DNA from: Acidobacteriota bacterium
GTDB taxonomy: Bacteria; Acidobacteriota; Blastocatellia; UBA7656
Length of the DNA stretch: 64,000 nucleotides
Reading direction: 5' to 3'
NCBI GenBank assembly: GCA_040754075.1
Contig: JBFMDH010000009.1
Span: 62,001-126,000 of the forward strand
Positions within the stretch are counted from its first letter, which is position 1. Each line of letters starts with the position of its first letter. The position numbers and the translations under genes are program-made. Positions 34,296 to 43,725 of this stretch are shown piece by piece. The notes below the pieces were generated by a model. It worked only from the letters and a program-made list of their open reading frames with translations, was not told the DNA's origin and searched no databases.

Positions 34296-36809
34296 ATGAA
34301 ACGTGTCTACAAAACTTGTCTTGTTCTGTTTTTCGCTTTTTTCTGGTCGCTGGTTTGGCAACCAAGCGAAGCCGCAAGCGATGCTTTCACGGAAAAGGTG
34401 CTGCCGATTTTCGAGAAAAATTGCCTCGCCTGTCACGGCGCGAAAATTCAGCGAGGCAGGTTAGACCTGCGCTCGGAAGCCGCGATTTTACGCGGCGGTT
34501 CGCGTGGCACGCTCATCATTCCCGGCGACCCGGAAAAAAGTTTGCTCTATCAATTCATCACTCATAAACAGGAACCGGCAATGCCTCTGGGAATGGATAA
34601 ACTCGCTGACTCTGACATTGCCACCATTGCCGAGTGGATTCGCGGCATCAATGTAAAGTCTGCGCCTGCGGCTATAGAGACAACGCCGGTTCGCGCGCCA
34701 GGCGCACCGATTACCGAAAAAGATAAACAGTTCTGGTCATTTCAAAAACTGGCGCAGGTCAAATCACCGGCGGTTAAAAATCGCGCCTGGGTTCGCAGTC
34801 CCATTGATGCCTTCATTCTCAAAAAACTCGAAGACCATCATCTTGCGCCATCTTTGCCAGCCGAACCGCGCGTATTGATTCGCCGCGTCTACCTCGATTT
34901 AATCGGATTGCCGCCGACACCGGAAGAAGTCGAGGCATTCGTAAAAAGCCCGACCGATGCGGCTTATCGCCGAGTGATTGAAAAATTACTCGCCTCACCG
35001 CAATACGGCGAGCGTTGGGGGCGACATTGGTTAGACCTGGCGCGTTACGCAGACAGCGGCGGCTATGAATTTGATGTTGACCGTCCCAACGCCTGGCGCT
35101 ATCGCGACTATGTCATCCAAGCTTTTAACGATGATAAACCTTATGACCAGTTCATTCGCGAACAATTGGCAAACGACCAACTGAGTCCTGATTCAACCGA
35201 AGCCTTGATTCCCACAGGGTTTTGTCGCAACGGCCCGACGGTTGATAACGCTGACAATGAAGAGACCCGCATGGATGAACTCGACGATATGGTGACCACG
35301 ACTTCATCGGTGTTTCTCGGTTTAACGGTGGGTTGCGCGCGTTGCCACGACCACAAATACGACCCGATTCCGCAAAAAGATTATTACCGCATGCAGGCAG
35401 TCTTTTTTGCCTTTCAAAAAGCTGATAAACCGTTTGCCGCACAAGCAGAAATAGAGGCGCATAAGATTCGCAACCGGGAAATCGATGCGCAGGTTCGTCC
35501 CTATCGCGAAAAAATTATCGCTATCGAAAAGCCTGTGCGCGATAAATTGCTTGCCGATAAAGTTGAATTCCATGTGCGGCTTGCCGAGTCAACCAATGGT
35601 TTCGGCGATAAATCGCGCGAGCAATATCGCGAAGAGACCGCCAAACGTTTTGCCAAAGATGTCCAACTGCAACCCGAAGAAATTGACGCGCTACTGAGCG
35701 CCGAACAGTTGCAATCCCGCAAAGCCTTGCAGGAAGAGATAGACAAAATCAATCGCGCGCGCCCGAAATCATTGCCAGCGGTAATGGGCGTAACCGACAG
35801 AAAAAATCCCGCACCGGCGCACCTTTTAAAACGTGGCGACTGGCGCAACAAAGGCGAAGCGGTGCAGCCCGGATTCCCAACCGTGTTAGCGGGAGGCGCA
35901 GACCTTGCGCCGCAGAATGCGCGATTGCGACTTGCCGAATGGATAGCCAGCGCCGATAACCCGTTGACGCCGCGTGTCGCCATCAATCGCATCTGGCAAT
36001 ACCATTTCGGCAAAGGCTTGGTGAAAACGCCCAGCGATTTCGGGGCGACCGGCGACCGTCCGAGTCACCCGGAATTGCTCGATTATCTGGCTGTACAGTT
36101 CATTAAAAGCGGCTGGAGTTGGAAAGCCATGCATCGCTTGATTCTCACCTCAAATACTTATCGACAGGCGAGCCGTTATAACGCCAAAGCTGCGGCAGTC
36201 GATACAGAAAATCGATTGCTCTGGCGACAGAATCCGCGTCGCATCGAAGCCGAAGTGGTGCGCGACAGCATTCTGGCGGCAAGCGGCAAACTCAATCCGA
36301 AGATGGGCGGCGCAGGCATTTATCCGCGTATCAATCCTGATGTGGTGAATACCGGCTCGCGTCCGCGCTGGCCCTTGAATGCCAAAGACAACGACGAGAC
36401 CTTTCGCCGCAGTGTCTATATTTTCGTTAAACGTTCGGTGTTGTTGCCATTGATTGAAGTCTTCGATTGTCCTGTGACCACTGTATCTCAACCGGTGCGC
36501 GCCAGTTCAACCGTTTCGCCGCAAGCGCTGGCGTTGATGAATAACGAATTTGTTTTGCAACAGGCAGAATTTTTTGCTGAGCGCATCAAGCGCGAAGCCG
36601 GTGAAAATATCAATGCCCAAATCGTTCGCGCTTTTATGATGGGCTTGAATCGCCAGCCGACCCGAAAAGAGTTGCGGTGGGCAACGGCATTTATGCAAAA
36701 GCAGGCTGCCGGATACCTGCAACGCGGCGATGAAAAACCGGAAGCCGCAGCCCTGCGCGATTTCTGCCATGCGATTTTTAATTTGAATGAATTTTTGTAT
36801 GTGGATTAA
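34296..36809 (+). CDS. cytochrome c / DUF1549 / DUF1553 protein
   Basis: An 837-residue exported protein. A signal peptide ([20 protein letters not shown]) precedes a Planctomycete-type cytochrome c domain with the heme motif CLACH (about residues 35-125). DUF1549 (about 165-370) has [17 protein letters not shown] and [14 protein letters not shown], a second CxxCH. DUF1553 (about 545-790) has [13 protein letters not shown] and TPSDFG. The function is not established; the family is abundant in Planctomycetes, Verrucomicrobia and Acidobacteriota, usually next to a DUF1501 gene as here, and is thought to act on polymers outside the cytoplasm. The ATG at 34296 is preferred for the signal peptide; ATG at 34272 is an alternative. 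Confidence 0.9.
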   Translation: MKRVYKTCLVLFFAFFWSLVWQPSEAASDAFTEKVLPIFEKNCLACHGAKIQRGRLDLRSEAAILRGGSRGTLIIPGDPEKSLLYQFITHKQEPAMPLGMDKLADSDIATIAEWIRGINVKSAPAAIETTPVRAPGAPITEKDKQFWSFQKLAQVKSPAVKNRAWVRSPIDAFILKKLEDHHLAPSLPAEPRVLIRRVYLDLIGLPPTPEEVEAFVKSPTDAAYRRVIEKLLASPQYGERWGRHWLDLARYADSGGYEFDVDRPNAWRYRDYVIQAFNDDKPYDQFIREQLANDQLSPDSTEALIPTGFCRNGPTVDNADNEETRMDELDDMVTTTSSVFLGLTVGCARCHDHKYDPIPQKDYYRMQAVFFAFQKADKPFAAQAEIEAHKIRNREIDAQVRPYREKIIAIEKPVRDKLLADKVEFHVRLAESTNGFGDKSREQYREETAKRFAKDVQLQPEEIDALLSAEQLQSRKALQEEIDKINRARPKSLPAVMGVTDRKNPAPAHLLKRGDWRNKGEAVQPGFPTVLAGGADLAPQNARLRLAEWIASADNPLTPRVAINRIWQYHFGKGLVKTPSDFGATGDRPSHPELLDYLAVQFIKSGWSWKAMHRLILTSNTYRQASRYNAKAAAVDTENRLLWRQNPRRIEAEVVRDSILAASGKLNPKMGGAGIYPRINPDVVNTGSRPRWPLNAKDNDETFRRSVYIFVKRSVLLPLIEVFDCPVTTVSQPVRASSTVSPQALALMNNEFVLQQAEFFAERIKREAGENINAQIVRAFMMGLNRQPTRKELRWATAFMQKQAAGYLQRGDEKPEAAALRDFCHAIFNLNEFLYVD

Positions 36810-36814
36810 CGCAG

Positions 36815-37327
36815 ACTACGGAACACACGGAAAGAGAATACGGAACAAACGGAATTTTTTAAGCGGGGGAATTACCATGATTTGAGAAGAGGCTGAAATG
36901 AGCGGTGAGTTGATTTATGAAGCCGAGAGTTATGCGATTAAAGGGGCGTGTATGGAGGTTTATAAAACTCTGGGCAATGGATTTCTTGAGCCGGTTTATC
37001 AGGAATGCCTGGAGTTTGAATTGGAACGGCGTAGAATCCCATTTGATTCGCAAAAGCTTCTGACGCTCACCTATCACGGTTAGACGCTCAAGCATAAATA
37101 CAAACCCGATTTTATGTGTTATGACAAAATTATTGTCGAATTGAAAGCGGTCTCAAAACTGGCTCAAGAGCATAAAGCCCAAGTGATAAATTACCTTAAA
37201 GCCACGGGATTGCAGTTGGGATTGCTTTTTAATTTTGGACATTTTCCATTACTTGAACAAATTCGCATCGTGAATATTGAAGGCTTTCGTTAAAAATTTT
37301 CCGTTTTTATTCTGTATGTTCCGTAGT
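36815..37327. mobile_element. 513-base inverted-repeat element carrying a GxxExxY gene
   Basis: The ends are ACTACGGAAC (36815-36824) and its exact complement GTTCCGTAGT (37318-37327). Inside each end come further CGGAA words: four on the left (36818-36854) and matching TTCCG words on the right (37298-37325), with poly-T/poly-A bordering the gene. The unit fills the gap between the DUF1549/1553 and DUF1501 genes, 5 bases after one stop and 26 before the next start. A short relative with the same right end lies at 21623-21699. No transposase is present. Mobility is inferred from structure. Confidence 0.55.
36898..37293 (+). pseudogene. GxxExxY family gene interrupted by an amber codon
   Basis: The frame runs 131 codons with a single TAG at 37081-37083, where relatives have Gln (CAG to TAG is one change). 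Before the stop: GACMEVYKTLGNGFLEPVYQ gives the G-x2-E-x2-Y motif. After it: [17 protein letters not shown] holds the PD-(D/E)xK nuclease-like Asp, Glu and Lys, then [14 protein letters not shown]-like sequence (here [18 protein letters not shown]). All other codons look intact, so the lesion is recent, or the TAG is read through. The family's role is unknown. A start at 36898 is good but has only a weak ribosome-binding site. Confidence 0.85.
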
Positions 37328-37353
37328 TGGTTTGAAACCGTTTAGGAAAAGTC

Positions 37354-38805
37354 ATGAAAAAAGCATTGCCGATATTAACTCCGAAACCGATGACCCGGCG
37401 TGAATTGATTTTTCGCGCCGGAGCGGGATTTTCGGGTCTCGCCTTGTTGAGTCTTCTCGATAAAGACGGCGCACTGGCAGCCGAGCCGAATCAAAAAACG
37501 CGCACCAGTCCGCTTGCGCCTAAGCCCACGCATTTTACGCCGAAAGCCAAATCGGTCATCTTTATTTTCTGTTACGGCGGACCCAGTCACGTTGATACTT
37601 TTGACCCGAAACCCGACCTCACCAGGCATCACGGCAAACCGATGACCGACAAAGGCAAAATCGAAGTCTTTTTCGGCAACCCCGGCAATCTCATGGCTTC
37701 TCCTTATTCATTTAAAAAATATGGGCAAGCCGGAATCGAAGTTTCTGAACTCTTTCCGCATACTGCCGCAATGGTTGATGACCTCTGTTTGATTCGTTCG
37801 CTGTATACGACGAGCAACAATCATTCGCCGGCTATCTTTATGATGAACAGCGGCAATATGCGACCGGGCAATCCTTCGTTAGGTTCCTGGCTGACGTATG
37901 GATTGGGCAGTGTCAACGAAAACCTGCCGGCATACATTGTGATGTATGACTGGCGCGGCGGTCCGATTGGCGGTGCGCCGAACTGGTCTTCGGGTTTTAT
38001 GCCTGCGGCTTTCCAAGGCACGGCATTTCGTTCGGGCAATGTGCCGATTGTTGATTTGAATCCGCCGAAATGGGTTGACCCGCACCTGCAACGCAATGAA
38101 CTGGATTTCATTCAACAACTCAATCAGGAACACCAGGAACGTCACGCGGGCAATTCCGACCTCGATGCGCGCATCGCATCATATGAGTTGGCTTATCAAA
38201 TGCAGACGCACGCGCCCGAAGCGGTTGATATTGCCAAAGAATCTGAAGCGACGAAAAAACTTTATGGTGTCGGTGAAAAGCCGACCGATTATTTCGGGCG
38301 TCAATGTCTCGTAGCGCGCAGGCTTGTCGAACGCGGTGTGCGGTTCATTCAACTTTATAGCGGTGGCGGTCATCAACAGGAATCCTGGGACGCGCATTAT
38401 GGACTGGATGAAAACCATCGGTTGCACTGCGCTGAAACCGATAAGCCGATTGCCGGACTTATCAAGGATTTAAAATCGCGCGGACTGCTCAACGACACTT
38501 TGATTGTCTGGGGTGGCGAATTCGGACGCATGCCGATTTCGCAATCTGCTATCGGGCGCGACCACAATCCGCATGGCTTTTCCATGTGGCTTGCGGGTGG
38601 CGGCATCAAAGGCGGACAGGTCATTGGCGCAACCGATGAGTTCGGTTACAAAGCCGTCGAAGAGCCTTACTCGGTTCACGATTTGCACGCGACCATACTA
38701 CACGCGCTTGGATTGGATCACCGCAATCTGACTTACTATTACGGCGGGCGCGACCAACGCATCACCAATTTCGGCGGCGACCCGATTCTTAAAATGTTTG
38801 CGTGA
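37354..38805 (+). CDS. DUF1501 (sulfatase-like) exported protein
   Basis: A 483-residue Tat-exported protein (signal TRRELIFRAGAGFSGLALL, cut after ALA). DUF1501 is distantly related to alkaline phosphatase/sulfatase folds. SVIFIFCYGGPSHVDTFDPK carries the probable metal-binding Asp; DTLIVWGGEFGRMPISQ and GRDHNPHGFSMWLAGGG carry the other conserved Asp, Glu and His; HDLHATILHALGLDH closes the domain. It forms a pair with the DUF1549/1553 gene upstream, now separated by the 513-base element. The substrate is not known. Confidence 0.93.
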   Translation: MKKALPILTPKPMTRRELIFRAGAGFSGLALLSLLDKDGALAAEPNQKTRTSPLAPKPTHFTPKAKSVIFIFCYGGPSHVDTFDPKPDLTRHHGKPMTDKGKIEVFFGNPGNLMASPYSFKKYGQAGIEVSELFPHTAAMVDDLCLIRSLYTTSNNHSPAIFMMNSGNMRPGNPSLGSWLTYGLGSVNENLPAYIVMYDWRGGPIGGAPNWSSGFMPAAFQGTAFRSGNVPIVDLNPPKWVDPHLQRNELDFIQQLNQEHQERHAGNSDLDARIASYELAYQMQTHAPEAVDIAKESEATKKLYGVGEKPTDYFGRQCLVARRLVERGVRFIQLYSGGGHQQESWDAHYGLDENHRLHCAETDKPIAGLIKDLKSRGLLNDTLIVWGGEFGRMPISQSAIGRDHNPHGFSMWLAGGGIKGGQVIGATDEFGYKAVEEPYSVHDLHATILHALGLDHRNLTYYYGGRDQRITNFGGDPILKMFA

Positions 38806-38887
38806 GGCTACGCACATTGCCAGTGCGGTTCGCGTGAGCAGGCGGTGCTGACACGGCAGGTGGTTATTTTGATTGGGGAATCAGTCA

Positions 38888-39871
38888 ATGAAAAAGCTTA
38901 AATGGGGGGTATTCAGCACAGCTAAAATTGCCGTCGAAAAAGTCATTCCGGCAATGCAGCAGTGCCAGTACGCGGAAATCGCGGCAATTGCTTCACGCGA
39001 TTTGCAAAAAGCGCAGGCGGTTGCCGAACAACTCGGCATCGCCAAAGCCTATGGCTCATACGAAGCCCTTTTAGCCGATAAAGAAATAGACGCCATTTAT
39101 AACCCTCTGCCCAATCACCTGCATGTCAGTTGGTCGCTTCGCGCTCTCGAAGCCGGAAAGCATGTGCTCTGTGAAAAGCCCATTGGTTTGTCATCCGCCG
39201 AAGGCGAGCGGTTGTTTGAAGCGGCAAAACGGTTTCCGAATCTGAAAATCATGGAAGCGTTCATGTATCGCTATCACCCGCAATGGCAGATGGCTAAACG
39301 TCTGGTTGATGAAGGAGCGATTGGCGAACTCATCACCATTCAATCGGCATTTTCCTATTTCAATCGCGACCCGCAAAACATTCGCAATCAGGCAGAGATT
39401 GGCGGCGGCGCATTGATGGACATCGGCTGTTATGCGATTTCACTATCAAGATGGTTATTTGACGCCGAGCCGCAGCGGGTTTTCGGTATTGTCGAATACG
39501 ACCCGCAATTTCAGACTGACCGCCTGGTTTCGGGAATTCTGGATTTCGGACGCGGCACGTCAACGTTTATCTGTTCGACGCAGATGGTCGCTTATCAGCG
39601 CGTCAATATATTCGGCAGCGTGGGGCGCATCGAAATCGAAATTCCGTTTAACGCGCCGCCCGATAAGCCCTGCAAGTTGTGGCATCAGGTCGGCGATGAA
39701 ATCCGCGAAATCATTTTTGAGGTTTGTGATCAATACACGATTCAAGGCGACCGGTTTTCCCAATCAGTCTTGAACAATACAGCAGTACCGACACCGCTAA
39801 TTGATGCAGTAAACAATATGAGAGTCATCGAAGCGATTTTTGCAAGCGCCAAAAAAGGCGTTTGGGGGTAG
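38888..39871 (+). CDS. Gfo/Idh/MocA family oxidoreductase
   Basis: A 327-residue NAD(P)-dependent sugar dehydrogenase-like protein. The N-terminal Rossmann fold begins KLKWGVFSTAKIAVEKVIPA, where the usual GxGxxG is G-V-F-S-T-A, as in trans-1,2-dihydrobenzenediol dehydrogenase-like members. CEKPIGLSS holds the conserved Lys and Pro, and GGGALMDIGCYAISLSRWLF is the family's Asp/His helix. The ATG at 38888 has GGGGAA about 8 bases upstream. It precedes the sugar ABC operon by 31 bases and may process the imported sugar. Confidence 0.9.
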   Translation: MKKLKWGVFSTAKIAVEKVIPAMQQCQYAEIAAIASRDLQKAQAVAEQLGIAKAYGSYEALLADKEIDAIYNPLPNHLHVSWSLRALEAGKHVLCEKPIGLSSAEGERLFEAAKRFPNLKIMEAFMYRYHPQWQMAKRLVDEGAIGELITIQSAFSYFNRDPQNIRNQAEIGGGALMDIGCYAISLSRWLFDAEPQRVFGIVEYDPQFQTDRLVSGILDFGRGTSTFICSTQMVAYQRVNIFGSVGRIEIEIPFNAPPDKPCKLWHQVGDEIREIIFEVCDQYTIQGDRFSQSVLNNTAVPTPLIDAVNNMRVIEAIFASAKKGVWG

Positions 39872-39901
39872 ATAATCATCAAATTAAAAGGAGGACGAGA
39901 G

Positions 39902-40906
39902 GTGAACAAAATGGCAAAACGCATTTCTTTGAACTATCGAATCGGTATCGGTTGGTTGATAGCTTCGTTGATTTTTTTGGCAGCTTGCAACTCGGCAAAC
40001 AACGGCAATACATCAAGCCCGACGAAAAAATACAAAGTCGCATTTGTTACCAACAACGCTTCGGATTTCTGGACGATAGCCCGTAAAGGCACAGAGAAAG
40101 CCGCCGCCGAATTTCCCAATGTCGAAGTCGAATTCAAAATCAACCCGGACAACACGGCAGCCGAACAGCAACGCATCGTTGATGATTTGCTTGCCAAAGG
40201 TGTCGAAGGCATCGCCATCAGCCCTGTAGACCCGGACAATCAATCACAGATGCTCAACCGCGCAGCGGCGCAATCGCTGGTCATCACCCAGGACAGCGAC
40301 GCGGTCAACAGCAAACGCGCCTGTTATGTCGGCACTGATAATGTCGCTGCCGGTCGTCAGGCGGGCGAACTCATCAAAGAGGCTTTGCCACAGGGCGGCA
40401 ACATTATGGTTTTCGTCGGCACCCTCGATGCCGCCAACGCGCAGCAACGCTTGAAAGGCATTAAAGAAGCCATCTACGGAACCAAAATCAATATTCTTGA
40501 TGTCCGCACAGACAACACAGACCGCGTGCGCGCTAAATCGAACGCTGCGGATGCGCTGGTGAAATATTCGGATGTGGCGGCGCTCGTCGGTCTCTGGTCA
40601 TACAACGGGCCGGCGATTTTAGGCGCGGTGCGTGATGCGGGTAAAATCGGCAAAGTGAAAATCATCTGCTTTGATGAAGAGGATGAAACCTTGCAGGGCA
40701 TCAAAGAAGGCGCGATTTATGCGACGGTGGTTCAACAACCCTTTGAATTCGGTTACAAATCCATCGAAATCATGTCCAAGGCGCTTGCCGGTGATAAATC
40801 GGTGATTCCTGCCGAAAAACAGATTTTCGTGCCGACGCTGACGATTAAAAAAGAAGGGGTTGAAGAATTCATCAGCAAAATCAATAAACTAAGGGGGCGC
40901 GCTTAA
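39902..40906 (+). CDS. sugar ABC transporter substrate-binding lipoprotein
   Basis: A 334-residue periplasmic binding lipoprotein (lipobox LAAC near residue 30) of the ribose/galactose-binding family. It starts YKVAFVTNNASDFWTIARKG, then GVEGIAISPVDPD, and has YVGTDNVAAGRQAGELI and ICFDEEDETLQGI in the right order. The GTG at 39902 is 6 bases after AGGAGG, a strong start. The ATPase gene follows 14 bases on. Together with galM downstream this points to an aldohexose or pentose ligand, which sequence alone does not settle. Confidence 0.93.
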   Translation: MNKMAKRISLNYRIGIGWLIASLIFLAACNSANNGNTSSPTKKYKVAFVTNNASDFWTIARKGTEKAAAEFPNVEVEFKINPDNTAAEQQRIVDDLLAKGVEGIAISPVDPDNQSQMLNRAAAQSLVITQDSDAVNSKRACYVGTDNVAAGRQAGELIKEALPQGGNIMVFVGTLDAANAQQRLKGIKEAIYGTKINILDVRTDNTDRVRAKSNAADALVKYSDVAALVGLWSYNGPAILGAVRDAGKIGKVKIICFDEEDETLQGIKEGAIYATVVQQPFEFGYKSIEIMSKALAGDKSVIPAEKQIFVPTLTIKKEGVEEFISKINKLRGRA

Positions 40907-40920
40907 TTCACACGCCATTC

Positions 40921-42444
40921 ATGCACGAAGAAACCCATCAAATTCCTGTTTTGCAAATGCGCGGCATCAGCAAACGTTTTCCCGGTGTAATTGCGCTTGC
41001 TGATGTCGCCTTTGAAATTTATGCGGGCGAAGTGGTCGCGCTCATCGGCGAAAACGGCGCGGGCAAATCGACGCTCATGAAAATTCTCGGCGGCGTTGAA
41101 TCGAGCGATGCCGGAGAAATTCGTCTGGATGGTGAAGTGGTAAACATCCGTTCGCCGCGCCAGGCTTCAATGCTTGGCATCGAATTCATTCATCAGGAAT
41201 TGCGCGTTCTCGATAACCTCGACGTTGCCGCAAACATTTTTTTGCGTCGCGAACCGACAACCGGCGGCTGGCTCAAACTCATCGACCGCAAACGCATTTA
41301 CGGAGCGGCTGACCAACAACTCAAAAAAGTCGGCTTGGATATTTCCAGTCGCGCGATGCTCGCCACGCTTTCCATCGCGCAAAAACAATTGGTTGAAATT
41401 GCCCGCGCTTTATCTGCCGGGGCGCGCATTTTAATTATGGATGAGCCGACATCGAGTTTGACGCTCAGTGAAACCAACCGCTTGCTCGACATTATTCGCG
41501 AGTTGAAAAAACAGGGCGTGAGCATCATCTACATCACGCATCGACTCGAAGAGGCGCAATTGATTGCCGATAGAGTGGTGGCACTGCGCGATGGTCACAA
41601 TGTGGGCGTGCTCAAACGCGCGGAGATTTCCCGCGAGGTGATGGTGCGGATGATGGTCGGGCGCGATTTGCGGGATATGTTTACCCATTCGACAAATGCC
41701 GATGCGGCGCAAAGCAACAGTTTTGCGGTGAGCGAACTCAGAACCTTGAAATATCCGCACACGGCGGTTTCATTCACCGTGAGGCGCGGCGAGCTGATTG
41801 GGCTTGCGGGACTCGTCGGCGCGGGGCGTTCGGAAATTGCCCGCGCGATATTCGGAGTTGATGAAAAACTTGGCGGTGAGATTTCGCTTGGCGGCAAAAA
41901 ACTCGCCATCCATACGCCACAGGATGCGATTCGCGAAGGCGTGTTGCTGGCGCCCGAAGACCGGCGGCAATCAGGGGTGATTGTTGAATTCAACATTCGC
42001 GAAAATATTTCGCTTCCGGCGCTTAAAAAATATTCGCGTAGCGGGTGGATCGATTCCGCAAAAGAGACGCGGGTGGCGCAAGAGATGACCCAGGCGATGA
42101 ATATCAAAGCGCCAACCAGTGAAGTTCAGGTCGCAACTCTCAGTGGCGGCAATCAACAAAAGGTGGTGTTGGCGAAATGGCTGTCGCTTGAACCCAAGGT
42201 ATTGATTTTCGATGAACCGACACGCGGCATCGATGTTGGCGCGAAAGCAGAAATTTACGCCTTGATTCGCAACCTCGCCGCCAAAGGCGTGGCAATTATC
42301 GTCATCAGCAGTGAAATGGAAGAAGTCTTAGGCATCAGTGACCGCATCGCGGTGATGCACGAAGGCAGTGTTGCAGGCATTCTCGAACGCCACGAATTTA
42401 GTGAAGAGGCGGTGATGCATCTGGCAACCGGCGGGGAAAGGTAA
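40921..42444 (+). CDS. sugar ABC transporter ATPase (RbsA/MglA type)
   Basis: A 507-residue protein with two ABC domains in one chain. The first has Walker A GENGAGKST, signature-region LSIAQKQLVEIARAL and Walker B ILIMDEPTSSL. The second (from about residue 265) has the degenerate Walker A GLVGAGRSE, signature LSGGNQQKVVLAKWL and LIFDEPTRGIDVG, as usual in this family. It energises import by the permease at 42724. The stop at 42442-42444 is followed after 3 bases by an AAAAGGC array, and the gap to the permease is 279 bases, unusually long for such an operon. Confidence 0.97.
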   Translation: MHEETHQIPVLQMRGISKRFPGVIALADVAFEIYAGEVVALIGENGAGKSTLMKILGGVESSDAGEIRLDGEVVNIRSPRQASMLGIEFIHQELRVLDNLDVAANIFLRREPTTGGWLKLIDRKRIYGAADQQLKKVGLDISSRAMLATLSIAQKQLVEIARALSAGARILIMDEPTSSLTLSETNRLLDIIRELKKQGVSIIYITHRLEEAQLIADRVVALRDGHNVGVLKRAEISREVMVRMMVGRDLRDMFTHSTNADAAQSNSFAVSELRTLKYPHTAVSFTVRRGELIGLAGLVGAGRSEIARAIFGVDEKLGGEISLGGKKLAIHTPQDAIREGVLLAPEDRRQSGVIVEFNIRENISLPALKKYSRSGWIDSAKETRVAQEMTQAMNIKAPTSEVQVATLSGGNQQKVVLAKWLSLEPKVLIFDEPTRGIDVGAKAEIYALIRNLAAKGVAIIVISSEMEEVLGISDRIAVMHEGSVAGILERHEFSEEAVMHLATGGER

Positions 42445-42447
42445 GTA

Positions 42448-42475
42448 AAAAGGCAAAAGGCAAAAGGCAAAAGGC
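42448..42475. repeat. AAAAGGC heptamer array (four perfect units)
   Basis: Four exact copies of AAAAGGC start 3 bases after the ATPase stop codon. No complementary array is seen within the gap. It is the only one of the arrays with pure A/G/C words. The gap then continues with the palindromic units at 42493-42599. Confidence 0.88.
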
Positions 42476-42492
42476 AAAAATTGAAAGTAGAA

Positions 42493-42599
42493 GTTGAGAA
42501 AGCAATCTTTGACCGCGCTTCATCCGAAAGTTGAGAGAGCGGTCACAGACTGCGATGCGCCAAAAAAGATAGATGCGGTCACAGACCGCGCTTCATTTC
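42493..42599. repeat. three copies of the GCGGTC...GACCGC palindromic unit
   Basis: Copy A 42493-42525 (GTTGAGAAAGCAATC, TTT, GACCGCGCTTC), copy B 42530-42561 (GTTGAGAGAGCGGTC, ACA, GACTGCGATGC), copy C 42571-42599 (GATGCGGTC, ACA, GACCGCGCTTC). The unit has six paired bases around a 3-base loop, in a conserved frame of about 30 bases. The same unit occurs alone at 25014-25049. Confidence 0.75.
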
Positions 42600-42723
42600 A
42601 AAATAAGCGGGGGATGGTTGAGAAATTTTTAAGAACAGGAAAATGAAAAGATAAAGGTTCAGGCGCAGCTTTTGTAATTCAACTCGGCGTTCATCAAGAC
42701 GTTTGCGCATTCATCGAAAAATC

Positions 42724-43725
42724 ATGAAAAAAGAATTAGGCATTTTTATTTTATTGCTACTGCTCTGCATTGTGGTTTCGGCAATCAATCCGCGATTTTT
42801 GAATCCCACCAACTTGCAAAATATGGGGCGCTTGATCGGCGCATTCGGTATTTTCAGCCTCGGTCTTGCGCTGGTGATTATCACCAGCGGCATCGAACTG
42901 TCAGTCGGTTCAATGATGGCGCTGCTTGGCGTGTTGCTTTCGATGATGCTGCTCGAATGGCACTGGGCTTCGTCGCTTGCGATCTTGGCGTGCATTGCGC
43001 TTACCATGCTGCTCGGTTTATTGCATGGACTGTTGGTGACGCGTGTAAAAATTCAACCGTTCATCGTGACTCTGTGCGGGTTGTTGTTTTATCGCGGACT
43101 TGCGAGGTTTGTGACCAACGACGAAACCAAAGGCTTTGGCAATGCCGAAGGCTTTGACACTTTGCGCTATCTCGCCAACGGCAATCTGTTCGGGGTGCCG
43201 ATGCCCTTTGTACTATTAATCATTATCAGCGTCATCGTCTGGGTGTTTTTGCATCGCTCGGTTTACGGGCGTTATCTATTTGCCACGGGGCGCAACGAAG
43301 AAGCGGCGCGTTATTCGGGCATCAATACGCGCACGATTGTTACGCTGGCGTATATGAGCGCGGGAATGCTCACGGCGATTTCGGGAATCATCTTTGCGTT
43401 TTATACCAACTCGGTTTCACCGGCTTCGCACGGGAATTTTTATGAACTGTATGGGATTGCCGCGGCGGTGCTTGGCGGGTGCAGTCTGCGCGGCGGCGAA
43501 GGCTCAGTGGTTGGCGTGTTGATTGGCACGGCGCTCTTGCAGGTCTTGCAAAATCTGGTGAATTTACTCGGCATTCCCAGTTCATTGAATTTCGCGGTGA
43601 TGGGCGCGGTGATACTACTTGGGGTGCTGGCTGACCAGTTTATTACGGCAAGAAAATCGCGACAACAAATTGTTTCGGTGAGCGAACCGGCAAAGGCAGT
43701 TGCCGAACAGGAGACGAAATCATGA
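42724..43725 (+). CDS. sugar ABC transporter permease (RbsC type)
   Basis: A 333-residue inner-membrane permease with eight to ten hydrophobic segments. IITSGIELSVGSMMALLGVL is the RbsC/XylH/MglC hallmark (normally GIDLSVGS), and ATGRNEEAARYSGINTRTIV is the cytoplasmic coupling loop contacting the ATPase. FAVMGAVILLGVLAD is the conserved end. The ATG at 42724 lacks a clear ribosome-binding site, possibly because the long repeat-filled gap separates it from the ATPase gene. Its TGA overlaps the galM ATG by 4 bases, coupling translation. Confidence 0.94.
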   Translation: MKKELGIFILLLLLCIVVSAINPRFLNPTNLQNMGRLIGAFGIFSLGLALVIITSGIELSVGSMMALLGVLLSMMLLEWHWASSLAILACIALTMLLGLLHGLLVTRVKIQPFIVTLCGLLFYRGLARFVTNDETKGFGNAEGFDTLRYLANGNLFGVPMPFVLLIIISVIVWVFLHRSVYGRYLFATGRNEEAARYSGINTRTIVTLAYMSAGMLTAISGIIFAFYTNSVSPASHGNFYELYGIAAAVLGGCSLRGGEGSVVGVLIGTALLQVLQNLVNLLGIPSSLNFAVMGAVILLGVLADQFITARKSRQQIVSVSEPAKAVAEQETKS

